Of a stretch of 64,000 bases of DNA, positions 23,701 to 35,321 are shown piece by piece. Under the pieces are notes generated by a model, which saw only the letters and a program-made list of their open reading frames with translations, was not told the origin of the DNA and searched no databases. How positions within the stretch are numbered: the first letter of the stretch is position 1; the number at the start of each line of letters is the position of its first letter. The translations under genes and the position numbers were made by a program. The DNA lies in NCBI GenBank assembly GCA_032158125.1, contig JASKOT010000021.1, positions 1 through 64,000 of the forward strand. Direction: 5' to 3'. This DNA comes from Papiliotrema nemorosa. Its lineage: Eukaryota > Basidiomycota > Tremellomycetes > Tremellales > Rhynchogastremaceae.

Positions 23701-23763
23701 GGGTGGGGTGGGAAGGATCATGTCGTCCTCTGGTGCTCTTCCAGACGCGTGAACCTCAGTCAT
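20718..23763 (-). CDS. RhoGAP-domain protein with long disordered flanks
   Basis: GTPase-activating protein for a Rho-family GTPase, so probably a polarity or cytoskeleton regulator in the cytosol. The RhoGAP domain starts with VFGRELVEVGRAWG and LPALVVRAVEY; the arginine finger lies in KEEGIFRISGRTSHLSKLR, followed by HAVSGIFKTYLRELPSPLL and a helix ending MLSLGPSLNI. It is split by three short introns (21680-22140). The N-terminal half (22150-23763) is Ser/Pro/Arg-rich with PPALPPR-type SH3-binding motifs, and the C-terminal half carries KKKPSLPKKPS and more low-complexity sequence, ending at 20718. I place the start at the ATG at 23763. Open, protein-like frames at 23815-24244 suggest there may be additional upstream exons, which I could not join. 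Confidence 0.85.
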
Positions 23764-24478
23764 AGCTGCAGCAATTGTGCAAATCGTGTGAGGAAGGGCG
23801 TGCTGCTCGAGCAAGCGACTTCTCGTGTAGTTCGAATGACGAGTTGCCGAGAGTGGGCCACGGGAGATGTGAAACGGTGATTGAGGGTATCGTCTGACAA
23901 ATCTATGCGCGCATGGATACCGCTTTTTGACGGCCAGCCAGCATGCACAGGTCGGTCAGTACGAGTAGGAAGGGTGATATCGCGAAGGATGTTGATGGTC
24001 TGAATAGTTGAACCAGCCCCCTTCTGGATTGTCGTGTTGCACCTCGTCGCCGAGGCGTAGTGTCACAAAAACAATGGGAAGCCCCACTGTGAGAGAGGAC
24101 GTAATCTTGTAGTGTGAGCCCGATGAGTCCTTGTTCTTTTCGCTCTATCGTCGGTGCTTTCGTCCCGTCTAGCCGTGCTTCCCACGTAGGGACGAGCTGC
24201 ACAATTGTATGTCGAGAGAAAGGACTGGCTGGGAAAGAGTACAAAGGAGAGAGGGAGAGAGGTCAAACCAGACTAGAAGCAGATCATCCGCCTATACCCT
24301 GAATTCAATTCCCTTAATAGCCTCTTCCCGTACCCATTCATGACGAATAAATCCATTCAGTCCGTATATGCATCGTAAGACAACGTGCAAGAAGGAAGGC
24401 CGCAAAAGAAAAAAAGTATGCACTACGCTTCCATGTTGCATGACCACATCGTTGTAGAGTGGAACGGCAAAGTGGTGA
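23764..24478. other. Upstream region of RhoGAP gene; possible extra coding exons
   Basis: 715 bases between the RhoGAP start and the 3' end of the inositol phosphatase gene, both leftward. Two minus-strand frames look more protein-like than average: about 24244-24105 (containing VQLVPTWEARLDGTKAP) and 24000-23763 (containing TINILRDITLPTRTDRP and HARIDLSDDTLNHR). Neither opens with a clear ATG, and I see no donor that links them to the main gene. Confidence 0.35.
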
Positions 24479-27400
24479 CTAAGTAGTGCCACTCGCACTC
24501 CTTAATGCCACCGGCTTTCGCGGAATCATTGGTGGTACAGGCTTCTTATCAACATTGTTCGTGATCGACGTTGAATCACCAGGCTTGGTCGGTACAGGAG
24601 GGGGTGCTTTCTTCGTCTCCTTCACGCTGGGTGTATCTGGTGAAACGGGGGACACGAGACCTTTTGGTGGAGATCCGTTCAAGTCTAGAGAGGGCCTAGA
24701 TCGGGGCGGGAGCAGAGCGGGACCATCTCCCTTCGTGACCGATGATGACTGCTGTGAAGGCTTATCCATCACGTATCGAGGAGGCAAGGGTGGAGCGGAT
24801 CTGAGGGCGGACGTAGAAGCTGTAGGTTGAGAAGGTGCTGTCGGAGACGTGACGAGCATGTAATCGCCGGTGGAAGCAGGCGTCAACGTGGGAGACACGG
24901 TCTGCAAGGGTGAAACAAGGCGATTGGAATTGGCTCTGCTTCGACTGGTCGGGATTGGTGGGGCAGATCGCTTACCAGGACTTGGAGGTGCAAGGGATGT
25001 AAGCGAAGCCGGTGAAGGGACTTGTCCATGAATAGGCGGTGCAGCGCGCCTTGATACAGTCGTCAAGGTGGTCGTAGGCTTGGTCGGGGAGCCGACCTGC
25101 GTGTGAGGGGGTCGAGGAGGAAGCTTGGGTCCCGATGCTAAAGCCTTGAGCGAGTCGGTCGACCCGGATGGTCGGGGTGGAAGGCGAGGGCTCTGGGCTG
25201 CAGGCACATGAGATCGTCGAGGTGGTGATGCCGAAACCGGCGAGCGAATGGATGCTGGCGTCAGTTGCATGTGTCGCGGGGACTCACCATGTGTCAATCC
25301 TTGCACAATGCCACTGATACCGCCGTTTGATGCCTTCTCAATCTTGTTGTCCAGGCCGCCGCTCCCCATCTCGCTTCGTACAGTGTGAAGTAGCTCTTTG
25401 GCGATCGCGTCCTTTCTCGGCTGATCAACTTGACGAATGGTTGCATCGAAAAACGCATAGACAGGTCGATGATCCGACGTCCGCAGTTCCGCACGGTCGT
25501 ACTCTTTCAAGCGAAGCTGCGGGTAAGCTATGCATTATGAGTGAGACCCGACTTACCGCTGCACCCTTGAATATCACGCGATCTGCGGGGGCAATCAGCA
25601 TACACTAGGCGAGGGGCAAATGGAATTACCTGTCCAGGCCGGTATACGAGCTTTCTCGCTCGTATCATAAACATCGAATCCATTGTCGTACTTGTACGTA
25701 GGCCTGAGGTCAGCTCTGAATATTACACGCCAATGATAATCGTACTTGAAGGTGATTGGCCCCTCGTCGTACCCCTCAAAGACTTCTCCGTTATCCATGG
25801 CTTGCAACAACTACCGTCAGAAGCCAAACGCATTCCCTCACACCTGGTCGGCCCCTAATAGCATATCCAAATGACCACCTTCGGCGTACTGCCTCACATC
25901 GATGTTGGCCATAGAAATGCGGTAGTTCTGAGCAGGTCAGCATCATGATCGTCATCACCGGGACGGAACACCATACAAAGTCGGCAAACCATACCACAAT
26001 ACTTGAAGGTCAGTATGTCTCCGAGACTAGGACGGCATCGGCTCACTCGTGGTCATCAATCATCTTGCCCCGTTGAAACTTCAGTCCATTTGAGATTGTC
26101 CGGTAATCCGCGTTTCTTTCGGCGACATTGCCATGTCCAGCCGCTAAATGGCACGTCATAAAGCATATTGACGAGTCATGCAAGTCTAGTCGGATACCTA
26201 CACCTCCCTTGTTTCCACTCAAGCCTTGTAGACCAGTCTTCCATTAGCGGAACGGATCACGAGTGACGTACCTTTTTAGTGGCGCTCTCAACCCTCCGAA
26301 TATACTTGGACAACTCAGCTCTGACGACGATGATCAAAGCTGTCCCGACCAGCTGTTCACTTCGATAGAGGATATACTCCGATTTGGTATTTCTCATGGC
26401 GAACGTGTCGACGATGTATTTCTCCCACATTCGCCTACAATTCAGCCCTAGTCGGTCAGAGAGACTCACCTCTTTGCAGGATCCGTCTGTAGTATTTGGC
26501 CAGGTGTGAGCTCGACAATCTCCTGGAATGCGATCGCATAGATATCGGCCCTAACGATGAACATACAGGAGAAAGCAAAAAGGCAATACACGTACTCAGG
26601 TGACTCTGCAAGTTAGCCAGCTGCCATTTTAAACAGAAGCAACACGCACCAGGAGGGAAAAGCCACGCGTCAAGCGCTTCATCGGGAGCCTGGCATGTTA
26701 GAAGACAATCCACGACCTAGCTCACTTTGCCGTTCAGATTCCAAGTCCCACAGAATAGACTGATACTGCGGGTCCTGGAGTACTCGTTGATTCTGGAACA
26801 TATTAGCACAATTTCGCAAGTACCGACTCACCGAGCAGCCAGTGCACTCTGTACAGAGTCGCTGATAGGATCAAACAGGATGACGGGCCGCTGACCGGCC
26901 ATCATTCCCTTGAGATGAGCTCAGGGCTTCTGAGGGAAACTCACTAGAAGCATGTCGATAGCTGTTTGTTTGCCCTTATCCTGGAAATTGTTGATGTATG
27001 CTCTAAACCTTAGCGTTTTGACGTGGAAGGCGTGATCCTTTTTGCTCACCTGCCGACACTCTTGGTAGCGTCACTGAGTAACCCAGCGAAGCTCTTCTTC
27101 CCAGATCGTGTAGCTGAGCTATTTAGCGCTCCTGTTCCGGCATATATTTTGCTTAGACGATCTCCGTTATCGGCCCACAGTATGCGATGAGCGGACCACA
27201 GTGTCGGGCTGTCTGCCAGTGGAGAACCGATTGATTCGAGAAATCGTGTAAGGGTGATCGAGGCTATGACATCCTGCACAAAGTTGGTCCGATCGAGACT
27301 GACGTTAGCGGTTTTTCAGTCCAGCTGCTTACCAATCTAAGCAGTTCGTCCTGAAGATCCCTGTTTGCGACTCGATTATTTGCCCAGTTGACGTGTCCAC

Positions 27401-28902
27401 GGCTGTCCATCCATAATCCTGCATTGATCTGACTACTTCTGCGAGCCTCGTCGAAAAGTCGTACTTGACGCCCTCGGTGCCACCTGTCTTGACCGACGCA
27501 TGAAAGTCGTAAGGTGTCAGAGAGACTGTGCTCTCATTTGTCGCATGTAGGCCCTCCTTCTCCGTCCTGGGAGTTCGCTGCAAAGTCCGCTTGAGCGAGT
27601 CGAGATGTTCTGAATATGCCGCTGAAAGCATGGCCTCTGCGTCCCGTTGTCCAAGCAGATTGACAGCGTGAACCGAGTGATAGTGGTCCAAAAGGTCGAT
27701 GAAGTGTTTGTCGAACGCCGGTTGCGATGCTTGAGGCGGCTGAGTAGGCATCAGCTCCAGCAATGGCATCTTAGCTGGAACGACTCACCCTCGTAATCTC
27801 GACCTTCTGCTGTAAAGTGCCCAAACCCGCTTGAGGCTGCTGCCAGAACAACGGCACAGATCCTCTGATCTGAACGTAGCTCATTGTCACACTCTCTAGC
27901 GCGAGTATGAGCTCCGTCTCCACGAAGTTGGCGACTTGTCCATCATCGTCTATACCTCTCGTCCTAAACCTCGCTCCGGCCCGTTTCCAGCTCAGCCGCG
28001 ATATCATGCTCAGACTCGCTTGTTCTGGTCGGCCGTCAGACCAGCTCCCCGTTGATATTGGCGATGATCCGCAAAAGCCTTGTATGACGGGTACGATCAA
28101 GCTCTGTTCGTCCAGCACCTCCCGATCTCTGGCTGGCAGACCAGCGCGGAAATCTAACAACGGTCTGAGTAGACTAGCGTTCCAGACAAACCGCTCGTCG
28201 AAAGTCTCCAGGGGATGGGGTACCGAATCAAAATTCTTCTCTGCCTGTATCCAATTTATCTCTCCCATTCTTGTCGAGATGTCCCATTTGACGCCTTCTG
28301 CGTAGAAGAACCCGCCAGATTCGAGGTATTTCCGCATCCCGCTAGTAGGATTCTCGACTCCTTGTTGTGCCGCTTGTGATTGAGTGCTGCTCGCCGTGCT
28401 GTGGTAGTTGGATGGTCCGCCATAGTCGTCGTCGCTCAAATCCTCCCCGAAGCCGGGGGTCGGTGCGAGGTCAGGCGAGTCCCAGAAATTGCTGGATAGA
28501 CAGTGAAACTCAACCGAGAGTACCCGAGATGGACGCAGAGAAGATTGTGGAAGGAGAGGAGGTAGAGGCGATGAAGCGGAAACTAGGAGGAGAAAGATCT
28601 CTGGAACAGGAGATCGCTCTACCTGGTCAGTGATCATATAGGCCCGTACAGCAGGCTGAATGAGAGATGTACCTACCCGTAGGTACGCTGGTCATCCCCA
28701 GAACGCCGCTGATATACCTTTCCTTGCTTGCCTTCACCAGTCCACCCACATCGACCTCTTCAAGCGGTAGAAATTCTGCTACGACGACACTCCTAGAAGC
28801 CTTTGTTTCCGATGCGTCAGGTTGACGAAATACCAGGGCGTGAGTTTCAGTCAAGAGAAAGTATGCGCGAGGCGAATGACGCAGATATAATGTAGCCGGC
28901 AT
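24479..28902 (-). CDS. Synaptojanin-type inositol polyphosphate phosphatase (Sac1 + 5-phosphatase)
   Basis: Two-domain phosphoinositide phosphatase of the yeast Inp51/52/53 class, acting in endocytosis and actin patch control at the plasma membrane. The start is taken at 28902 (MPATLYLRHSPRAYFLL), matching the Sac domain N-terminus; an in-frame ATG at 29127 also exists. The Sac catalytic motif RTNCLDCLDRTN is intact and is assembled across an intron at about 27330-27300. The 5-phosphatase domain follows with GNKGGVGIR, WFADFNYRI-type sequence split by introns, PAWTDRVIFKG and SDHRPVYAFF. The last exon (24479-about 25510) adds some 280 residues of Pro/Ser-rich tail full of PPLPPR and PPPVPTKP SH3-ligand motifs, typical of the family. 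Many introns of 40-60 nt divide the middle of the gene. Confidence 0.93.
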
Positions 28903-29241
28903 GCTGGATATAGACTGGGCCAGTCCTTGAGCCGAAGCGTGAGGTTGAAGAGAGGGGAGTGGAAGGGTCCAAGAAGGAGTACTCGTACTGTGCAGGAGTG
29001 AGTCTGAGGTGGATCTCCGTTGTTGTTTTCCGTCATCGATACCGTCCAGACCACGGCACATCGAAAGCAAGCTCATGCATCCCCGACCGGAAGTGAGCTT
29101 CGTACAGGACAGCGATGCTGAACCCAAGTATACCTACATGCACAGCTAGCTCTTTCATGGAATGACCAGTACGCCCGCCCGCAGATGACCGGATACCCGA
29201 AGTAACACCACTGAACAACTATCACTCGATCATCCCACATC
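28903..29241. promoter_or_regulatory. Divergent promoter, inositol phosphatase / MBL-fold hydrolase
   Basis: 339 bases between the two chosen start codons. An in-frame ATG at 29127 could extend the phosphatase leftward reading frame into this region, leaving about 115 bases of shared promoter. Confidence 0.5.
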
Positions 29242-30584
29242 ATGTCTGAATTGACAAAGGTGGACAAATTGGAGTTTCTGATACTCGTAGATAATTGTAA
29301 GTGGACCCTGGAGCTCAAGTGCTACGTACTCAAATTCTAGGCATCGAGTGGATATCAGCTCTACCTCCAGGCTTCGTCCATGAAGTACCTCAGCATATCC
29401 TGCGACCCCCTCCCGATGGACCACCTATCGACGAACTCACTGGTTTACCTACGATCGACCTCGATAACTTTTGCTGCGGCGCTCATGGTCTAGCCATACA
29501 GATTGTTAGCCTCTGACCATCATCCAGGTCACAGTTGGCTGATCATGTCCAGTTCACCGAGATCGGCGGCAGGAAGTACAATGTGCTGATGGACGCCGGT
29601 CCGGAAGGGCTGTCCATTGAGCGGAATGTCCACGCTATGAAGGCTCCCTTGAGGGATCTAGACGCGATGGTACTTTCTCATTGGCATCGTGATCGTGCGT
29701 TTACGGAGCGTGTTAACATACAGAGCTCACACCAGTATAGACTCTGGAGGTCTCCTCAAGGCCTTGGAGTTGCGTCGAGCTGTACAACCAGATCTTCCCC
29801 CTGTCACTGTCGATCTCCACCCAGAACGGCCACTTCGAAGAGGAATAGCCCCTCCACCGAAGAAGATACCAACTGTTGCTCTACCACCGGACCCAACTTT
29901 TGCCGAGCTGGAACAACTGGGAGGAAGAGTTGATCTGCGGAACGAGGATCATGAGATCATGGGCAGAGATGGACAAAGTTCCGGTGTAGGGGTCAGTGGA
30001 GAGATCAAACGGGTGACACCTTTTGAGGTGGGCCTACCTGGTGCAGTAACCTGGATGAAGGACGAGAACGGTGACGGAGGATGGTTCACCGACGAGGTAT
30101 GTCCCTCCATGAGCCAGCTTGGTGGGCCTTATTGAAAATTATCCAGCTTATCATGGACGAACGGTATGTTGTGATCGATGTCAAAGGCAAAGGCCTAGTC
30201 ATTTTCAGCTCGTACGAATATCCCTGCTCTTGCACCCGAACAGCGCTGATCCGTAGATGCTCTCATGCTGGCGTCTGCAACGTCATCATCGATGCCATGG
30301 CGAAATATGACCGTCCGATCCACATAATTGTCGGTGGTTTCCATCTCGTCCCAGTCGAACAACAGCCAGTGGAGCAGACGGTGGATTTCATCTTCCGCCG
30401 AATCCAGCCTCCACCAGCCTACGTCTTGCCTCTTCATTGCACTGGTTTAGAGCCTCGAGCACGGCTCAAAGCGGCATTGGGCTCCAGGTGTATCCCTGCA
30501 GGTGTAGGGATGCGAGTGACGGTCGCTTCTGATGTCGAAGCAGAAGAAGTTCTCGGAAACGTCGAAGTGTCGATTCTAGCATGA
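29242..30584 (+). CDS. MBL-fold metal-dependent hydrolase, MptE / COG1237-like
   Basis: Metallo-beta-lactamase-fold protein most like the prokaryotic family annotated as 7,8-dihydropterin-6-yl-methyl-4-(beta-D-ribofuranosyl)aminobenzene 5'-phosphate synthase; the fungal substrate is unknown. Exon 1 (MSELTKVDKLEFLILVDN) ends at a GTAAGT donor and joins to CIEWISALPPG. The metal-binding signature SHWHRDHSGG is generated across the intron at about 29696-29743. Other landmarks are LMDAGPEGLSIERN, IVGGFHLVP, FSSCSHAGVCNVI (joined across an intron at about 30208-30256) and YVLPLHCTG near the C-terminus, supplying later His ligands. No signal peptide, so cytosolic. The coding sequence appears complete. 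Five or so introns. Confidence 0.87.
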
Positions 30585-30881
30585 GAACCACGTCACGGAG
30601 CATAGCAGCACGGGGAGTGATGTCCACGATAATGAGAAGATGCAAGCCACGCGTCAACTGTGAGCTCTACGGTCGCATAGCTCACAAAGGATCTTACTGC
30701 TGAATTGCTCAAGAGTATAGCTGATACACGTCTCGTTCGACCATGTGAGAAGTTCTGCTCATGCTTCGGACAGCTTGCACAGGGTTTTCGATGCGACTAG
30801 AAACTCGGACCCTCTGTCCTTGCACTCTCAGTATTCGTCCAGATTGCAAGCCTGCTATTCAAATTCGCAAGTTTTACGAGT
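30585..30881. other. Intergenic region upstream of orphan gene
   Basis: Nearly 300 bases. Plus-strand frames continue into this region from the following gene in other frames, but there is no convincing exon. Presumed 3' flank of the hydrolase and promoter of the next gene. Confidence 0.4.
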
Positions 30882-31538
30882 ATGCTGCTCATCATCCCCA
30901 ACAACCAAGAGTCATGGACCGAAGTATCCGGAGGAGGTGCAAGCCTCGAACTGTCGTCTGTCGAGGCGATTCCATTACAAGTTGTGGTATCTGAAGGAGA
31001 CCGAATTGCCTCAAACAACGACAAATTATCGGACATCAAGTTAGAGTCGGAGAGATCCACCTTGCGATCATCTGACAAAGCTGAGCATAACACGGCGGAA
31101 AGCACGTGAGTGGAGAGCCCAGAGTGAGCCACAATGTCCGTGGAGCTGAGTGTCAGACATCGCTTCTTTAAATACCCCGTGGAGACTCTCGTGCAGACGA
31201 CTGACAAGGGATACTCAATCCGCAGTTCAGCCGATGCTTCTGGGGGCACAAGTGAGCCGCCAAGCCAACTGCTGATCTCACCGCTGCCTACTGATTCGAC
31301 CTGTCTCGTACCTGTCGAACGCACTACACGCGAGGAGTTGTCAAAGGTGGTCAACAAAGAAACTCTTGAGATGTTCGACAAGACTGCGACTAATGCCTTT
31401 GGCGTGGACAATCCCAAATATGTCCTCAACAGTGTGGTGCAAGCTGATCTTCGCAAGGAGATCGGCACGAGGCTCGAGTCCAAACCGGACAAAGAGGTCG
31501 GCATTGGCCAAATGCATTGGGTGTGTAGATTGCTGTAA
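30882..31538 (+). CDS. Orphan protein, two exons
   Basis: I do not recognise this protein. Exons 30882-31105 and 31157-31538 join in frame to 201 residues; the 51-nt intron has a GTGAGT donor and CAG acceptor. The sequence alternates short beta-like stretches (IPLQVVVSEG) with charged Ser-rich linkers, then CLVPVERTTREELSKVV and a helix-like segment NKETLEMFDK. No signal peptide, transmembrane helix or catalytic motif. It sits tail-to-tail with another orphan gene 311 bases away. The segment ending in LVP followed by a charged helix resembles segments in the neighbouring orphan genes. Confidence 0.55.
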
Positions 31539-31848
31539 ATACTTACAGTAGTTGCCCGTAGAGTCTGGAAATGTCGATCTGGGATGATTTGGTATTTTCG
31601 TAGGCTTAAGAACAGGTGATCAGGCTGAACAAGCGAGCGAGAGGGTTACAGTGTCCCCCGAGAATCTGTCCCGTGGTCACCTTGACGGCCTGATGCATTA
31701 TTGGCGTTTATAAAACAGGTATCATTCCCCTGAAATGACGACCGATCATCGGTAGTCATGCATGCATCTGCCGGTATACGGCCTTCCCGTACCCTACCAC
31801 ACCTGACACGAGGCAGAAATCTGTCGCTCAATGACCACATGCTGAATT
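31539..31848. other. Convergent intergenic region between two orphan genes
   Basis: 310 bases with no supportable gene. A minus-strand frame at 31646-31852 is low complexity and overlaps the 3' end of the next gene. Confidence 0.45.
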
Positions 31849-32670
31849 TCACCCCTCCCTCAAGCTTCCAGCACGAAACACCTGAAATGTCAGTCTGTAT
31901 AAAACACCAAGACCAAATGAATCATACTTGAACGTTCCAGTGAGAAGGGAGTCAGCAGAACCTTGGGATGACTGAGAACGTTGCAAGACTTGCAAGAGTT
32001 CCCAGTCGCCACTGCCCGAGAGTCTGGATGGAATCGAGTTGAGCGCTTCAATGGCCGTTCGACCCAGGATAACTCTGCAGTGGTCCCTGGTAACATGATT
32101 ACTTGCATCATTCTCATCCTCTACCCTCGGAACGAGTACGGTATCAGTTTCAGACACCTTGTGAGCGGTGAATGTAATGGATGTGTCGGGGACGGCAAAT
32201 TTGCCCTCGGATGACTCGATGAAGCTGCCCGCATCCACGTCGATCTGATACTGGAAAATCTCATTGCTGTTGAGGTATTAGTTGGATGACGCGGATGTGG
32301 TCGCGACTCACCTGATGGACCAGTCAGCATCCGTAGTCATGGTATGCTCTCCGATCTGTGAAGCATTGGCCAGCATTTCTCGCTGTAAATCCTCCCATGA
32401 TCTCTTTACGGAGATTTGCTCCAAAGTGAGCAGATCAGTGATCGGGATGTGGCCAAAGCCTCTTCTAGGATCTTGCAATGAGTCTTCGAGCTTGTGTTCC
32501 CAAGGTCGTACCGGAATGAAGATAGTCTGGTCACCTGGGCTGTCCTTGCTCAAACGACATGAGAGTCTCGGAGCATTTTGGAAATACTGGGGCGCAGAGA
32601 CCCAGACCATTCCCGGATTGGACTGATCAAGATCGATAGAGGTTCTCTCGGGTCGCGAGATAGTAGGCAT
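31849..32670 (-). CDS. Orphan protein, two exons
   Basis: I do not recognise this protein. Exons 32670-32312 and 32266-31849 join in frame across a 45-nt intron (GTGAGT donor, CAG acceptor) to 258 residues. It begins MPTISRPERTSIDLDQ. A beta-like segment DTVLVPRVEDEND followed by CRVILGRTAIEALNSI recalls segments in the neighbouring orphan genes, and QTIFIPVRPWE in exon 1 may be a first copy of the same unit. The C-terminus VLYRLTFQVFRAG is hydrophobic and beta-like. No signal peptide or membrane helix. Confidence 0.6.
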
Positions 32671-33501
32671 AGTGAAAAATTCTCAGGTAAACAATAAGAA
32701 TAGTATGACTCTCAAAAGCCTGGTGAAAAGGACCTTCTGACTGTGCGCATTTATATGGTGCATACAGGATACCAATAGCAGCTTGCGGCGATCTTTCGCA
32801 ATATGAAAGGTGGGTCAATAGAAGTGAGACGTGTTGTCTCAGGGAGCTTGATACGTCAGAGCGCCTCCTCGTCCTCGGCGTACTGTACCCGACCTTTACT
32901 GTACGTGCTTCATATCGCTTTTCTTGCCTCTTCACTCGGCCGTCCTCCCTTTGTACTGTACTGTACAACGCTCATTAGCAACTCTCAGGCGCACGACCTA
33001 GACCTCACTTGTTGATCGATCGTTTCATGATGTTTGAAGCATACTTGCGAACGTATGCTGTGACCAGCTTCCTATCTAGAACTGTACAACTTTGGTCCAG
33101 TATACAGTGCAACAATGTGCAGTGTATGTCACCAGATTGTGTTCGGTCGTCGACTGGTATCTCCTGCAAGCGAGTATTGCTGTACTGCGATGCTTCCCAT
33201 ATGAGCGAAGTGAGATCGAGAGGGCCTTCTTTACTTCACGCAACGGACACGCACAAGAGGGCATTCGGCCTGGACTGAAATGTCATGACAGGAGTGATGC
33301 CCATTGCCACACCTGACCTCGTGTACTGTATAAGCAGGTCTTGATTCGTTCTTACATATCGAGCCACGCAAGAGGCTATAGAGGTGTCTTACCACTGGAC
33401 GAAGTTCTAGCTTGACAGCGCGCCCGTATGGCACCAGCTTTCGCGTGAATGTCGACAAGAACTTGATCGAGAATGCCCCCGATTTCCCTGCATGTAGCTC
33501 A
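32671..33501. promoter_or_regulatory. Upstream region of orphan gene with repeated TACTGTAC
   Basis: 831 bases between the orphan start and the 3' end of the transporter gene, both leftward. Four copies of TACTGTAC lie within 86 bases (32881, 32898, 32954 and 32959, the last two overlapping), 210-300 bases upstream of the orphan start, and a related TACTGTAT at 33324. Frames on both strands here are not protein-like. Confidence 0.45.
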
Positions 33502-35321
33502 TCAAGTAGTATATACAAATAATGATTTCCCGTCTTCTTCTCGGGTTTTTCTCTCATTACGCCTGTTTGACCATCGATACTGCAAATGCTGACCGATCGC
33601 CACAACGTTCCCGAAAGCTACCAAAGCGATACACGCCCTAAAGCCAATGCGGTACAACGGCGCATCGCTCTTTCTCATCATTTGCGATCCAATGACAGCA
33701 CCAGTGTTGGCGGACATGATAAACATCGCCATGGCTATGGCTCGATGCTGGGGACTTGGCTGATTAAGTGATAGCCAGGTAGCGTTGATAGGATGCCAGC
33801 AAACTGTAAAGCCGTACGTAAGAACCAGCAAGGCGTACTTGATCCACTTGTTGGGACTCGTCGACTTGGCTTGGACTGAAATTAGTAGCTGACAGCAATC
33901 CCTGGTAAATGTCCTCACAGGCAATCCACATGACCAAAAAGCACAGACTCGAGACGATGACGATTGGCCCTCGAAGCTTGTATCGGTCACTATCGATCAG
34001 CTCATACAAACGGTAGATGGCTTGATAACTCACCTAATGTAGCCAAATCCGAGAAGCGTGCATAGAGAGAGCCAGTAGCCCACGGATGCCAGCGCGTTGG
34101 CCTTGATGGTATCAAACCCAAACCCTTTGATGAGGAGAGGCAAGTATTGCGAGATGGCGACAGTAGTAGCGATCATGCTGATGCCATGCAAGACATGCGG
34201 CCAATTCCTCCAGTTTCCCAGAGCACCCAAAATCTCATCCTTCCTTAAAGCTCGATGAGTGTCGACCTTCTTCTCATCATCGATGACAACCCGGCGAAAG
34301 ATAATCTCCCGCTCCCGCGGCGAGAACAGGGTGAGATTTTTGAAGAATAACGGGAGAGGGTTTCGTGGTGATTCCGGGAAAAAGATGAGAAAGATAAAGA
34401 AACAAGCGATGGCGATCAATCCCTCGATCAGGAACAAGTATTGCCAGGGGCGGAGAGATCCTTCCAAGCGTAGGATCCCGGATGCCAAGAGGTTACCGAC
34501 ACCGCCGACGATCACATTGCCCACATAGAGGATGGAGAACCGAGTCCCGGTTTCGGATTGCGTGTAGAAGGTCGAGATGGTGTACAAGGCGGCGGGAATG
34601 TCTGTTTGTTAGCCGATGCAAGAGGTGAGGTATGTTGTATGGACGCACAGCCACATTCGGTGATACCGAGCAAGATACGGGTCGCGATGAATGAGCCATA
34701 GTTGTTCATGAACATTTGCAAAGTGCTGACGAGCCCGAAACAGAGGATCTTCCGCGTCAACAATGCCTGTGGAGTGAAAAGCAACACTCACCTGGAATGT
34801 CAACCATTTCTGAGGGCCCAATTTCTGCAGCACGATTTGCGATGGGATTCTGGTATAAGCAGCTGCCTCCAAATCATGTATAGGATATCGAGTGACACAC
34901 TCTAGAAGAACGATGCCCATGTAGACCAAGCCTTGTCCGGTGTTGTAGTCATTCTGATCGATGCTGATATCCTTGAACAAAGTCGACGAGACGGCATTGG
35001 CCATGTTCCTGCCTGTTCAGCAACTGTCACGTGAGGGTCACACTTGTCGACTCACCCTCTTTCCAGCTGGAAACAGAAAAATCCAAAGACCAGCAAGAAG
35101 AGAACGGTCGCGTCGAGTTTCCTGACTACCCGTTTCTCCTCTGCATCTGTCCAATCTTTGATCAGATCTACACTCGACAACGAGGGTGATCCGGTCGAAG
35201 AGTTGCCTTCCAGATCATACTTTTCATCCGCTGTCCATCAGCGGGATCATTGACGTCAACATCCGTCAGACATACGAGTGGAAGCTCCGGACGTCTTGTC
35301 TATGGTGGGTGCAATTGACAT
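33502..35321 (-). CDS. MFS transporter, anion:cation symporter family (Dal5/Tna1/Seo1-like)
   Basis: Plasma-membrane proton symporter of the fungal Dal5 group, which takes up allantoate, nicotinate, biotin, pantothenate or related organic anions. The short first exon from the ATG at 35321 (MSIAPTIDKTSG) joins across an intron to DEKYDLEGNSS and VVRKLDATVLFLLVFGFFCFQLERGNMANA, the standard start of the family. Later blocks include GITECG, FYTQSETGTRFSILYVGNV, LRPWQYLFLIEGL, FFPESPRN and WLSLNQPSPQHRAIAMAMFIMSANTGAVIGSQMM, matching the helix 10-11 region. The C-terminus is basic (NRRNERKTREEDGKS) and ends at 33502. Six or more introns of about 45-60 nt. It lies among orphan genes, away from other transport or metabolic genes. 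Substrate unknown. Confidence 0.9.

Noticed and set aside
29033..29218. Upstream minus-strand frame before the inositol phosphatase
   Set aside because: The Sac domain family starts at MPATLYLRHSPRAYF; the upstream frame has no Sac similarity and is likely leader sequence.
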